From the NCBI GenBank assembly GCA_013420905.1, contig JAAXNY010000001.1, positions 7,812,001 through 7,876,000 of the forward strand: DNA of 64,000 nucleotides, given 5' to 3'. The DNA comes from Collybia mongolica (Eukaryota > Basidiomycota > Agaricomycetes > Agaricales > Clitocybaceae). A program made the position numbers and the translations under genes. Under the pieces are notes generated by a model, which was not told the origin of the DNA, did not search any database, and saw only the letters and a program-made list of their open reading frames with translations. Below are positions 47,501-60,304 of this stretch, piece after piece (position 1 is the stretch's first letter; each line of letters starts with the position of its first letter).

Positions 47501-47698
47501 TGTATACAATACGATTCTGGGGCTCTGCCAATACTGCTTGGGTCGCAAATAAGGGGGTTAAAAGAGTGTCTCACGGGAAAAGCCAAGCCAAGCACTGCCT
47601 TGCGAGCGATCGGACCGAGCCGATATGCTTGTCACCATTTAAAAACTGAATCCGAATCACACACCAGCGCTCGCACATACAACCCCTCTTTGTCCTCA
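44571..47698. other. no supported gene; includes upstream region of the calcium ATPase
   Basis: A 180-codon minus-strand frame at 45947-46489 has no domain and poor coding character. Frames near 44573-44720 on the minus strand look protein-like but cannot be assigned; they may belong to the gene split by the Tc1 element. The last few hundred bases should contain the ATPase promoter. Confidence 0.4.
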
Positions 47699-50600
47699 AT
47701 GCCAAACACAGATGATGGACTCACAGTTCCTATACCCTCTATCGCAATCATCGCGGACAGCACGAATAATATTCAGGACGTCGATGAACACGACCCCGAC
47801 CCGGGTAGCGGTCTACTCTCCCCTGGCCGTCCCTCGACACGACCTCGAACCTCAATAGATGCCCCGCCGTCACCTACTCCTACGGATGTATCCTTTGACG
47901 GCTCGTCGGTGACCGCTCCGCCCTCACCTACACTTTCTAATGCCTCGTCATTCGTACATTTCCAAACTTCTGTAGCTTTGAGGGACAACAAACCAGACGA
48001 CAGTTCGCACTTTCGCAAACCTAGTAATGCGACTTTTAATTCCGAGTCGACACAACCGGAACACGCCTCGTCAGACCTCGCCCAGCGGGGAACAATGGAC
48101 TCAGGCGTGACGACTGTCGTTGGCGGGGACAAAGACACTTCATCTTCTACAAAGAAGAAATCCAAGAAGTCTAAGAAAGAAGATGCAGAGCCAAAACAAA
48201 CGACGCACCAGGCTGAGCTGGCCCAAGATCGCGACATGGATCCCACACCGTTCGGGTTCAAGCCGTACGAGCTTGCCCATATGGTTGATCCTAAGAGTAA
48301 AGACATTCTCTTACACCGTGGTGGAACAGCTGGTCTTCTCAAAGGACTCGGGACGAGTTCCGAGGCAGGGCTTTCGAAACATGCGTTGGAGGTAGCGAAA
48401 GGGAAGAACGCGCATCACATTACGCTCAGTCCCGCGGAGGAGAAGGCAGAGAAGAAGAAGGATAAGAGAAAGGGCGCTGGTGAGGGGGTTTCTCCTAGCC
48501 ACGACACATTTCTCGAGAAGCAGGATTCGCCTCAAATGCCCGTCCCATCGATCATTTTATCTACACCCGACGCGCCAATCCTACCTTCCGACGGCCCCGC
48601 ATATGCCGCCACCTTAGACGTTCGCAGAAAAATATACGGCTCGAACATTCTTCCTACCCGCGCGTCGAAATCCCTCCTACAGCTCATGTGGATGGCGCTA
48701 AAGGACAAGGTCCTCGTCCTCCTCTCTATCGCCGCAGTGATCTCGCTCGCTCTCGGCCTGTTCCAAGATTTCGGGACACCGCGCCCCCCGGGCGAGGCCC
48801 CTGTTGATTGGGTTGAAGGTGTTGCAATCATGGTAGCGGTGGCGATCGTCGTGATAGTTGGGTCCCTCAATGATTGGCAAAAGGAGAAGCAGTTCAAATC
48901 TCTTAACGACAAGAAAGAGGAGCGGGGTGTCAAAGTCATCAGAGACGGACAGGAGAGGGTTATCGATGTCAAGGTAGGCCCCTAAATAACCTATGGCGTG
49001 GCACAGCAACTAACGGGTATAATTCATGTTTATTTAGGAAGTTGTCGTCGGTGACATTGCGCTCGTAGAGCCTGGCGAAATTGTCCCCTGCGACGGTGTT
49101 TTCCTTTCCGGACATAATGTCAAATGTGATGAGTCGGGCGCGACGGGTGAGTCAGATGCCATCAAGAAGGTATCTTTCGAGGACTGGTCCCAGATGGGGA
49201 ATGATAGCGCGCATACGGACTGTTTTATGGTTAGCGGCAGTAAGGTTTTAGAAGGTGTTGGACGCTATGTTGTCATTGCCGTCGGAACGAAAAGCTTCAA
49301 TGGCCGAATTATGATGGGTATGTACTTATTTTCCTCTTAACACTACACACTGAATTTTTCTTTTTCTTTTTTTTTTACCAGCCCTCAGAGGAGATACTGA
49401 GAATACGCCCCTTCAGCTCAAATTAAACCACCTCGCTGAATTAATTGCGAAGATCGGCTCGCTAGCTGGTCTCTTATTATTCTCTGCGCTTATGATAAGA
49501 TTTTTCGTCCAATTGGGCACTAATGAACCACAGAGGTAAGTTTTAATGTTATGCTCGCTACTGTGGTCACTGACCTACGCACTTGTTTTTATTTAATTCA
49601 GAACACCGAGCGAAAAAGGAATAACTTTCGTCAATATATTGATTATAGCTGTCACTCTGATTGTCGTTGCCGTCCCGGAAGGTCGGCTCACATCTACCCT
49701 CGACCCCTTTTGCCTACTGACTTTTTTGCATGCTCCCAGGTCTTCCTTTGGCGGTGACTCTCGCCCTGGCCTTCGCGACGAAACGCATGACATACGAAAA
49801 GCTCCTCGTCCGCGTCCTCGGCTCTTGCGAAACTATGGCCAACGCTTCGGTGATTTGTACGGATAAAACAGGAACTCTTACACAGAACGTCATGACTGTC
49901 GTTGCTGGTTCCGTCGGTATCCACGCAAAATTCGTGCGACACCTCGAGGACAACGCCGAGCGCACAAACGCGGACGAAAACCCCTCACCTGTTCTCGCAC
50001 GGGAGCGTAAACATCATGAGGATTTTTCTATTGACCAGGGCCAGCTCAACACCATTCTCTCTCCTGCTCTCCGTGAGCTGTTCAACGAGGCGATCGCCGT
50101 CAATTCTACGGCGTTCGAGGATGTCGACCCCGAAACGCAACAGGTTGTCTTCGTCGGAAGCAAGACCGAGACCGCGCTGCTCAAGTTCGCACAAGAACTC
50201 GGCTGGAGCAATTTCAAGGAGACGAGGGACGCGGCGGAGATTGTGCAGATGGTGCCGTTCTCAAGCGAACGTAAGGCTATGGGTGTCGTTGTAAAGAAAA
50301 AGGATGGGAAAGGTTATCGGCTTTACTTGAAAGGTGCTAGTGAGATCTTGTCGAAGAAGTGCAGGACCCATGTTGTGGCGAGCGCGCCGAAGGGCGAGAA
50401 GCCCTATTTTTCGGACGACGATGAGATCGAGACACAGGATATCGATGAACTAGCCGAGGACAACATCACCCGAACTATCATTTTCTACGCCAACCAGACT
50501 CTCCGAACAATTGCCCTGTGCTATCGAGATCTCGAATCATGGCCGCCTCGTGGCGTCGAGCTTGATGAGAATGAAGAAGTCAGTTTTTCATGTTTAACAA

Positions 50601-52324
50601 AGGATGACGTCATTAATTATTCTATCAACAGGTCCCCTATGATTCTCTTGCTCAAGACCTCACGCTGATCGGAATCACCGGGATTGAAGACCCACTTCGC
50701 GAAGGTGTACGTGAGGCGGTTGCAAAATGCCACAAAGCCGGTGTCACTGTCAAGATGTGTACCGGAGACAACGTGCTTACCGCGCGGTCGATTGCCACGC
50801 AGTGCGGCATCTTTACACCCGGCGGCATTATCATGGAAGGCCCTGTATTCAGGAAGCTTACCCAGTCCGAGATGGTGGAAATCGTGCCCCGGCTCCAGGT
50901 GCTCGCTCGCTCGTCACCGGAAGACAAGAAGGTACTCGTCGAGACGCTCAAGTCTATCGGCGAAATCGTCGGCGTTACTGGTGACGGTACAAACGACGGC
51001 CCTGCTCTGAAGACTGCCAATGTGGGTTTCTCGATGGGTATTGCCGGCACAGAAGTTGCCAAGGAGGCCTCGGACATTATTCTTATGGATGACAATTTCT
51101 CGTCAATTGTCAAGGCGATTATGTGGGGCCGCTGCGTGAACGACGCGGTTCGCAAATTTTTGCAGTTCCAGATCTCGACCAACGTCACGGCTGTTATAAT
51201 CACCTTCGTCACGGCCGTTGCGTCTGCTGAGGAAACGTCGGTCCTCTCGGCGGTGCAGTTGCTTTGGATCAATATCATCATGGATACCTTCGCCGCCTTG
51301 GCTCTAGCAACGGACCCCGCGACGGAGGCGCTCTTGGACCGCAAGCCTGACAAGAAGACCGCACCGCTTTTCTCGACGGACATGTACAAGCAAATCATGT
51401 TCCAGTCGATTTACCAAATCACGGTCATCCTTATCTTCCACTTCTTGGGCTTTAAGATCCTCGGCCTCGAAGACACTGAGCATAACGGTGTGATCGTCCA
51501 AACATTGGTTTTCAACGCTTTCGTGTTCGCGCAGATCTTCAACTCGGTCAATTGTAGACGGCTCGACAGGAACCTCAATATCTTTGAAGGCATCACCAAA
51601 AATAGATACTTTATTGTCATTACTCTTATTGGTCAGTTATACACTTCCTTACTGTTATACTTGAAACCAATTTTCTCTTGTGCAGAAATTGGCATACAAA
51701 TTCTCATCGTGTTCGTCGGTGGCCAGGCATTCCAGGTCACGCCGATCGCCGGTCGAGAATGGGGTATCTCGCTCGCTCTAGGCGTGGTATCTATCCCCCT
51801 CGGTGCACTGATTCGCCTCATGCCTAATGAACCCTTCGATAAATTCTACAACCGCCTGGGACTCCTCGGCAAAACGGATATTCTGCCCACCAGTAACCCT
51901 GAGTCAGAGGTTTGGAGCGGTGCGGTGGCCATGGTTCGCGACAACCTCTTCACCTTCTCCAACATTCGTGGAGGACGCCTGAGGTCATCGTCGTTCGTCA
52001 TCAAGAGCCGGTTGATGCGCAAGAGCCAAGATAACCAGGCACCCCCTTTACGAGTGTATGTATCTCTCCATCATTCGTTCGACTGTTCGCTCATAACGCT
52101 TTATTTACAGTTCTTCTTTGATGACTATGGTCCCTACTCTGATCGCGGGAACTGTCGCGACTGGTCAGAGAACAAAACAGCCCGGTTCGCTGTCCGATCC
52201 TACTCATTCCGATCCGTCAAAATCTTCCGCTGCCCTGTGGGAAGGCAAACTCCAACTTCATCCAGATACATCCCCTGAAGACCCTGCATACCAACGTTAT
52301 GGCGGCAATCTCAAACCGAGCTAA
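47699..52324 (+). CDS. PMC1: P-type calcium-transporting ATPase, PMCA/PMC1 type (P2B)
   Basis: Pumps Ca2+ out of the cytosol, in fungi mainly into the vacuole. Eight exons join in frame: 47699-48973, 49038-49317, 49382-49535, 49602-49681, 49740-50578, 50632-51631, 51686-52055 and 52111-52324, giving about 1403 aa. After a long Ser/Pro/Lys-rich N-terminus (about 300 residues) come a transmembrane hairpin (LVLLSIAAVISLALGL), the actuator motif GATGES, PEGLPLAVTLALAFA of the Ca2+-site helix (595-609), the phosphorylation site DKTGTLT with D638, MCTGDN, and GDGTNDGPAL (about 993-1002). LWINIIMDTFAALALATDP is the M6 segment with Ca2+ ligands. The frame is open further up to 47435, but the ATG at 47699 follows a promoter-like stretch and fits better. 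The gene symbol reflects family, not proven orthology. Confidence 0.95.
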
Positions 52325-54363
52325 TATTTAATTATTATTGTTTCTCCTGGTCTCGAAGGCGCATTTGAAATGGGTTAGCCAGGGGGTCCCAGTCTGATAT
52401 TACAGAACAACCAAGCCGTAGGTTAAGGCAGCATCTGAAATAAGTATACCCCGCCATCGATACCCATACGCCGCTCCTTTTCTTTAGAACACTCCTTCCC
52501 ACACCATCAGTCTTATTGAACAATAAACGATCAATATGTTCACGACACATAAGTACTTCATGTCAATAATACCTTACCTTATGATCAGTTCATGCTATAT
52601 ACACGTAAATACCAATAATGTTAGACATGCATAACACCCTCGACACCTTTAAAGCTTGAAGTTGTACGGTGATTTTCGACATAGCTCAATTTGGTATGTT
52701 GCTTACTCCATTATATTTGTCTTCCTAATCTAAACACCCATCATCACACGCTATAAAACGTCTGTTGTTCCGAGTCTCCGATGTTTCATGGACCAACTCA
52801 TCCCTCATGATGTTCCTCCCTCGTTCTGGTAAATATAGAAGCTTAACCTCAACAGCTATTGACAGATAGATCACCCGGACTAGCTTTTGATCTGCTATTC
52901 GGACCGAAATAACCGTGAAACAAAATTCTGGAATTGACTCGGACTGACTTATGAGGATATGCTGCAGCACAACGCCTCGGAGCGTGTATCCATGGCCCGT
53001 AAACTTTGGAACCTATGTGGGCGACTAGGCCTGATACCGACAGTCAGTCAAGCTTAGACAATTCCCTCCCTGGATAGACACAGTAAGTAAGTTCAACGCC
53101 GCATGTAATACGGAATTATAACTATAATTAGGGGACAAGGCTGTGTTTATTCACATGTGATGGTTATATATTCCAAGGACCTGTCGAAATTCCATTCAGA
53201 CGCTTCATACTAAGCCAAGCCCCCTTGGGTCCTTGTCACACAGCCTTCGGTGAAATTACTGTTCAAGCGCATTTTTACCCATGGCTATCTGTTACTAGAC
53301 GCTCGTGGACATCCACAGTGGTGAACTATGAAGGTTTAAACCCCTTTCATATCCACTAGAAGCCTCGAACACTCGGGCCCAAGCTGGTTTTAATATTTAA
53401 TATTTTTTTGACATTACCCGCTTCGCCCATTTCCAGCCATTATTCCTATCACACAGAAAAGCCCTCAGGCTGTTCAATAAAATTTACCCAAGTCACCCGA
53501 AAGTAGAAATTCACTCCTCAAAGATGTCACTACAAGGAAGATCTATGGGTACACACCCAGATTAAACCTACGAGCGGTAGCACCCCGTGCGTACGATTCA
53601 CCTATTTCTTCTCGATATATTAAATTTCAGTCAACATGTCCATCCGGACTATCTTCTTATAGAATAGCCCTGGATGCTGATGAATTCCGACTTGCACGTC
53701 GTCAGTGTAACAATTACTATCAGAGCTAAACCACCGTACTCCCATTTCCAACGTAGCTCGTTCATCATCTGACAGCCATGTCGCCCGGTATTTGGCCCTT
53801 TAGTTAACCCGTTTGACCATAGATAAGACCTTGACGGTGGTGGGCGACCCAAACTTTGAGACTCGGGTAGTTCAATGATCCATGCGATACACACATCATT
53901 TCAGCCTAGTTCTCGCCTTTCTCTCCACGCATTGTACCCTTTGTTTTGGGGGGTACGTAGCCCAACCACTAATAAAATATCTATGTGAATCCAAGCGTCG
54001 ACCCAGGAACGTGCGATGCGTGATGGTCCCGCGTTTAGAGAGCCAAAATTCGACGTCTTGTCCAACCTTCTTTCCGCCGAGATGGACGCCCCTTCGATGT
54101 TCAGCAATATATAGCGATAGCTGGGATCCCATTTGCCATCTTAGCTGCTGTGTCCAATAATAATCCGGATGCAGAGATCAGGCTATCCACTAAACTCGCC
54201 GGGTTTTATTTGTCTGCTGTCAATGCTCTACGACATGCGCGGAATGAAGGCTAGCCACTTTGCATTTTTATATGCCTCGGCCGTCAATGAACTTAATGCT
54301 GTGGACGGCAGAACCATTGAAAAGCCTCGAGCGGCGATGTATATCTTAAATACACCAATGGAA
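52325..54363. other. no supported gene
   Basis: I see no convincing frame on either strand. Polymorphic-looking AT-rich pieces occur around 52560 and 53400. Confidence 0.4.
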
Positions 54364-55290
54364 TTACCAGATGTAATGATATATTTGGAACCATTTTTGG
54401 CGTCTGGCGCTGATCATAGCTGCTGAGCGCATAAAGCGAACAACAAATGCAGCACTTGAGTGGTGACGGCGATTGAGGCCACCCGCTAAGTATTTGTTCC
54501 GCGACAGATGATTCGTTGCGCTACCAGGACCAACAACACAGGCCGCAGATAATGTAGCGGATCCGTGTTGTAAGCCCAAAAGGCTAGTGCTTTGGTTTCC
54601 GTGTCGTAGATATAATCAAACGGTTCTTGCTTCCCAGCGAAAAGCCCTACGATAGTGCCAAAGACTGTTTGTTCCAGGGCTCCCATAGCTTTCATATGAA
54701 AGATACTGTGGCCAGCGTCCTGTCAAACGAGTATCACTGGCGGGCTGCACGTTCGGAGCGCCTGCAGTTTGATTCGCAATGGATGGATATCACACACCCA
54801 GAGGCTTATCCCACCAGGTGATATGAATAATATTGTTTAGAGTGCCAAAAGTGATTGTTGCAACTTTCATTTCAGTCAAGGGAAGGCTTTTTTTTGCGTG
54901 CGATACATGGCATTATGAACCATGCAATTTGAAACATGGCGAAGTCTTTGGTCGCTTCGATCCAGGATCATCCCTTCCTTGACGTTGCAGATAGCGCCCT
55001 CGTCGACTTCAGTTCCAATGACATATGATGCCACCGGCCGGGAGCTATCGCCGTTTTCCAACACGAAGCCCCTCATATTGATGAAAAAATTACGAGTTAT
55101 GTATTCTAACCATGAGGAATGAATGAAGCGTGCCTAAAGAGATGCAATCCACACTTACCATTAGAGAGACCACCAGCAACTGTTCTCTTTCGAGGAGCCC
55201 AAAGTAGAACGATGTCTGGTGCGATAATGGCAATGACATTGGCATGAACGTTAAACAAGGAAAGGCCTACAGTAACGTGCCTATCCGCGG
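54364..55290 (-). pseudogene. decayed paralogue of the multi-spanning membrane protein at 60305-61646
   Basis: Read on the minus strand, fragments align in order with the intact paralogues: VIAIIAPDIVLLWAPRKRTVAGGLSN (about 55250-55170; intact LAIIAPEIIVLWALRQRMVARDLSK), then RGFVLENGDSSRP to DRSDQRLRHVSNCM (55076-54950), TFGTLNNIIHITWWDKPLGV (about 54850-54793), and RVASIAVTT (about 54480). A stop follows WWDKPLGV, other stops and frameshifts break the rest, and no start is present. It is an inactivated duplicate. Confidence 0.75.
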
Positions 55291-57126
55291 GTCAGGAACT
55301 TAGGATGGGTATGGGCTTTTATACACGTTGATGCGATAGCGCAACACTACTTGATCAGAATTGAGAATGAGGACATACTCGAGAGTCTGCCAAAAACCTT
55401 GAAATTCTCGACTAACGTTGCGGCTATTTCCATGATGCCAGTCGTGCGGCAAGTTAGTTCTGCCGAATTTTCACAAATCACTGGACTTATTAATGGGGTT
55501 TAACATTTAAGGTATCGTCTCGTTCGAACTCGGATGTACCGTGCTTGCACTGGCCCTCACAAAGACGGTGATGCGAAAGAGCATTCTACAGAATTTGATA
55601 TCCGAACAGGATGACTTGAGAGGAAACACAAGATGGTCCACGTTGACTTGGAGGAGTTCGGTCGTCCAGATGTTGGACGTGTATTATTCCGAGAATGCGA
55701 GTGGGACGTCATACAAGATGACAACAAGGTGAGCGAGGTAGTCCTCTCTCAAGCAGCTTTTAGAGTAACCGTCGACAGATAGGGATCCACGATACTTGTC
55801 ATAAGGGACCTTGGATCCATTGTTTTTTCGACTAGTGTGAAGCTCATCTGAAGTCGGTGATCGCCATGTACTTGTGTACTTATGGACCATATCGACACTA
55901 CAGGTTCGTCAATCGTGAACCTAGCTAAGGTTTGGTTGAAAAAGTTCAAAGACTCATGAGTGTCTAGGTCATCCCGTGGACCACTCTTTTACTCATACGG
56001 CAGGTGGCTCGTCGAGGGGAGGGGGCTATTACAACCCACCTGCTTTTATACAAAAGATCCCGTGTAAGTCGGGTAGGGTTCCTATCCGGTCCATGAGTAC
56101 TACTTAGCTCTGACTCAGCACCCACCTTCCTCATTTACCCCTACACGAATACGAAATCATTACCTCACATTAATGGCACGAATGTGAACGTTCCATACCT
56201 TGACAGTGAATAATCAGCGATACCCCAGTCGACGTGGTCTCTCACAAAATTAGTAAGGATCCTGTCGCTCAAAAACAATCTAATATTCTCAAGTTCAGGT
56301 GGCTCGGAATCCCGCCCTGGTGGAATAGCTTGATATACTTCAAGAGTTAGAGCCTACACTCTTCGAACAACTGACTTTTCACCACTCAATTGGCATCGTC
56401 TCTGCTCCGTTGGAGACCGCACCATTCTTTTGGGGAGATAACACGGCATACATTTTGCTTACCTCCGAGGAACCTGTATGTCTTGATATTATCTATCGTT
56501 GTTTCTAAAACGTCATCTCACACCCTCAACTCAGTGGTGCACAAATTCACCTTGACCGAAAATTTGATCACTATTCCACTAGGATAAGTACTGTGTAAAC
56601 TGTTCCATGGTGTGCCCGTAAACGCAGTCTCCGATGACGCGAGATGTATGATCGTGGCACGACCGTTGCCTAGTTAACGTTATAAACTTCAAGCGTTCAC
56701 CCGTCATATTGATAGAATACGAGTCTCAAGGCTTATATTGGTCTTGACTCTCGAAGGGATTCCAAGCCGAACACTTCCAGAATTGCTGAGATTCAATACA
56801 TTAAGAACTTACGCCTTGAATTTCAATCACAGCAGACAGTTTCTTGTTTCCTTGACATGCTGAGCCCAAGATCGCATCTAGTCCTTCTGATTAGGATTGA
56901 TACTATGAACGCATAAATTCTATCGTCATAGCAGTCAGTCCATCGTTTGACGTCTTCCTCAAATTTCAAAAGTAATGATAGACAATTCATTCGTGTGCCC
57001 AAAACAGATCAGCTCTGTCGCACTTCATAAGTCTACTAAGCCAGTGTGACGGCATTGAGCTACGAGACAGAATGTTTTCAAATCAGGCCTGAGCGGCAGG
57101 CATTGGAATATGCGGGTGGAACGCCA
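55291..57126. other. no supported gene
   Basis: A protein-like stretch around 55500-55740 on the plus strand could be a remnant of some gene, but I cannot place it in a family. The remainder shows nothing. Confidence 0.35.
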
Positions 57127-58576
57127 TCAGAAAATAGATTGATGGCCAACATATAGGGAGGCTCCATTTATGAGACTATGGGAACGGAGGGGTCCACCAT
57201 CGGGCCATCTATGGCGCCAAGGTTGGGTTGGCATAAACCTTGGAATGGCCGGGATACGCTTGACGATAAGACGAAGCTGCCTAGCCCAATGGACTGGGAA
57301 TAACGCCATGCGGAAGATGAGAGGTTCTTCAATATCAATGCATCGAGAGCGGAGCGTCCACCAATGCAATCCGCGCATAATTTTTTCAAAACGTGACACC
57401 AGCTCCCCAATCAATGGTCGTTTTGCTGGGTCTTCGTGACACATTTCACGCATCAGGGGTCTCATGAAGTTAAAACCACGTTTTGCCCCTTCCCCTGCTT
57501 CCTCCCCCTGCATGCTATGAGTAAGAGTCATGTTATGAAGAGCAGAGAAGACCAACATCAAGGAACGCTCCACAAATAAGGTTTCCGACACGATAGATAT
57601 CAACCAGGAAGGGGTCGCAGTCTACTGCTCCGGTCTTGAACTCAGGTACAGTGAGGTCGCCTCCATAGCCAAGTGGACCAAGCAGGATGTGAGGGAGTTC
57701 GTCTTTAGGGCAATACTTTTTTGCGTTGCCAAAATCGATGTAGTAGTATTTGACTGGATGCAGTGTGCGCATTCGAGGTTTCACTCTAAGAGTAAAAGCT
57801 GGAATCATTGCTTGGTTGACTGGGTGGATAGGTTCATCATATAAAGGTCTAGAGTCCATTATTATATTGTCGACCTTAATGTCACTGGAAAGTGGATTTA
57901 GCTCAAATTCGGCTAATTTAGGGAGAACTTATGGGCAATATCAAGGTCATGCATGAATTGAAGCCCCTGTAGTAGTTTGAGAATCGGTCATAGAGTTTAC
58001 TCAAACGTAGAACATACGTGAAATATCTGCCGGAAGAAATCAACGGCCTCTCCGATAGTCACGAACGCGGGGCTGTCCCATGCAGTGAAAAACGGTGATA
58101 CCAAAAACATGGTGTTTTCTTCGGGAAGGTCCAGGACCTCAATTGCAGGCATGCAGTGATTAGACAAGTGGGATCCGTGTGGCGGGCCGGAAAGGAGATG
58201 CGCGACTTCAACCTCGTCTATATCATCATCCGGGAAGAGCCTCTTGAGAATGACCGGAGCCCCGTCAGAAATGCGCGTCGCCGAAATTATGAGACTTATC
58301 ATCTAAGAAGAAGACTTCAAAGGTCAGACGCGTTCACGTTGAAGAGTAAATACCTGCCTGCCCAACTTGCGCATCTTCACGCCACAACCAATTCTTATCC
58401 GTATCTTTCCAGGATGCGACCCAATCTGGGTGATATCTTGACCTCAAGCGGTATCCTTTTTCTTCCAGCCAAATGTAATGGTCTCGCCAATAAACTTCGG
58501 CAGGGGGTAATCGATATTCATCCATCACATTAAGGTCGGAGTCGGATTCACACAACTGCCCCAGAAGCGCCCCCAT
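57127..58576 (-). CDS. fungal protein-kinase-like protein (FunK1-type fold)
   Basis: Five exons on the minus strand: 58576-58367, 58302-58018, 57966-57929, 57884-57557 and 57507-57127, giving about 413 aa; the first intron boundary is the least certain. The N-terminus (EVYWRDHYIWLEEKGYRLRSRYHPDW) is the usual lead-in of this Agaricomycete family. The kinase core shows ATRISDGAPVILKRL with candidate ATP-site Lys90, EAVDFFRQIFHGLQFMHDLDIAH, the catalytic loop AHNDIKVDN (Asp179, Asn184) and the metal-binding YIDFGNAK (228-230). PEFK and DIYRVGNLI correspond to the activation-segment end and following helix. The catalytic-loop Arg is replaced by Asn (HND for HRD), so activity or regulation may be altered. 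Substrate unknown. A second, partial copy lies at 63598-64000. Confidence 0.8.
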
Positions 58577-58719
58577 CTGTATTTCCTGGCCGTCTGAGTG
58601 TCTTTCTGAGAAGCGTGAGTCATATTAGTGGGTTTTTACTAAGTATGCTTGGGGGATAGACTCGGAAGAACATTGAATCAGGGCTGTTCGTTGTCGAACT
58701 GCTTTTGTGTGGGAAAACT

Positions 58720-59010
58720 GTTGATGTGCGTGCGGGAAGCGATCAACACATCGATTTCCGTATTACGTGGACACCCAAGGACCCATATAATTATATTGAT
58801 CAACTCGTTCAGCCAATGACTACTGTGAGCCCCTTGGACTTGAGCTCCTTTTGTTGCAAAACAATACACATAATATCCACGCCTTCCGAATTCGTCAATA
58901 TCGTTGTTCTTTCCATCTTACTTCTGGCGGTTACCATAGCAATGGTTAGGTCAGACGTACAACTCGAAGCGAAAGGCTTTGTTTTTTCCTTCCTAATTTC
59001 CTTCCCCACA
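58720..59010 (-). pseudogene. fragment of the same membrane protein family
   Basis: Minus-strand pieces IMCIVLQQKELKSKGLTVVIG (about 58870-58810) and LNELINIIIWVLGCPRNTEIDVLIA (about 58815-58740) match, across a frameshift, the intact WFIAQCSARRVQALPLTELE and ALNIIIHVIWWHKPLDV region of the paralogues. Only about 90 codons remain. It lies directly upstream of the kinase-like gene. Confidence 0.5.
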
Positions 59011-59232
59011 GCATTCTAGCAATCCATGAGGTCAGGGTAATCTATCAATCTTGCTGAATGTTGCGTATAAGTAAGGATAACACTTGGTGAGAAAATACCA
59101 TCTCGCATCATTAGCGCTGGTCGTAGATTCCCTCCACCTGGCACTCCCTCGTTTCTCAAGTTTGCTGGCACCGTTACGGGTGCCGCAACGTTCCTCGACT
59201 TCTATCTGAAAATTTAACACATTCAACCAAAG

Positions 59233-60093
59233 ATGCCAACCTCTCAAGTTTCATACCAAGGCGAGCGGCCTAAAGAACCGCGATATCTCCCCTCTTGGTT
59301 AGAGATTGCGTTGAAATCCCCTGCCAAACTCGTCGCATTATCTGAGAAAAGGGCAAGTTGGGCAGTATGGAACTATGATGTGCATTATAAGACGCTGGTC
59401 GTAAAGGAGATAAGCATTCCTCATAAACTAAAATATCAAGGTCTTGGTATTCAATCTAACTACAAAATGTAAGCATTTTCACCTCCGCCCTTCCTCGCAA
59501 CTGATTCGGGCCCACGTAGGTATCTGATCACCTTGAAGAGGGTCAAACGAATTAAAGGTTCGCCGTCAGAATACAAGGTCGCCGCCATGTATCTCCATGC
59601 CTTGGGGCGGGTCCTTTTCGACAAATCAAAGGTCAGTTACGGCCTCACAATGTTCGGTTCTTGAAAAAACTGATAATAAACATAGAATTTTTCGTTAAAA
59701 ACATGGCAGGAGATACAGGCTCGGGAAATGGGGTTCGATGCGTATCCCGATAGTTCCTCGCAAGTTCACGTTCCAAACGCCTCCATTGCTAGACAAGCTA
59801 CTAGTAGAGAGGTAAATAAACAAGTTGTGCTTATGATAATACAGTTTAACCGAATCTACTAGGCAGCATCTGAGGTTACCCCATGCTCCCCGGCAGGCAA
59901 GCTCGACCGTGACGAGTGGGATGTAGTCGTGGAGGAGCGAGATATTGTTGAGGGAATCGAGCTACAGTATCAGGAAGCTGCCGGGGGTCACCAAGAAGGT
60001 AGCAGTGAGTCTCCGAATCACGCGAAGGATACCGGTGATGTTCAGAGCTGTCCTTCAAGAGTCGACAAGGGTAAGCGAAAGGCTCCCCCCTAA
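59233..60093 (+). CDS. small protein of unknown function
   Basis: Four exons join in frame: 59233-59468, 59520-59631, 59710-59811 and 59863-60093, giving 226 aa. The N-terminal half (YLPSWLEIALKSPAKLVALSEKRASW, VVKEISIPHKLKYQGLG, YLITLKRVKRIKGSPSEYKVAAMYLHALGRVLF) looks folded and basic. The C-terminal third is acidic (DEWDVVVEERDIVEGIE) and ends KGKRKAPP. No signal peptide or membrane segment. I do not recognise the family. It is the only plus-strand gene in a cluster of minus-strand kinase-like and membrane protein genes, so it was probably not part of the duplicated unit. Confidence 0.6.
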
Positions 60094-60304
60094 GCGTTGG
60101 TCTCGATTCCTACTATAATCTCGTGATTAAGTGCACTCATTAATGAACAATGATTCATGCGAACGGTGTGGCCCTGAAAAGGGATTGAAAGTGGAATTGA
60201 TCAACCCCAAATCTAGAATACAGTGATTCATGATCTAGACAGTGCACGAGAAGTAATAACAAACCAATATACATAGATTATGGATAACGTCATGGAGACG
60301 ATTA

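Noticed and set aside
47773..48342. 189-codon minus-strand frame under the first ATPase exon
   Set aside because: Antisense shadow in biased-codon DNA. The plus strand carries the continuous ATPase frame.
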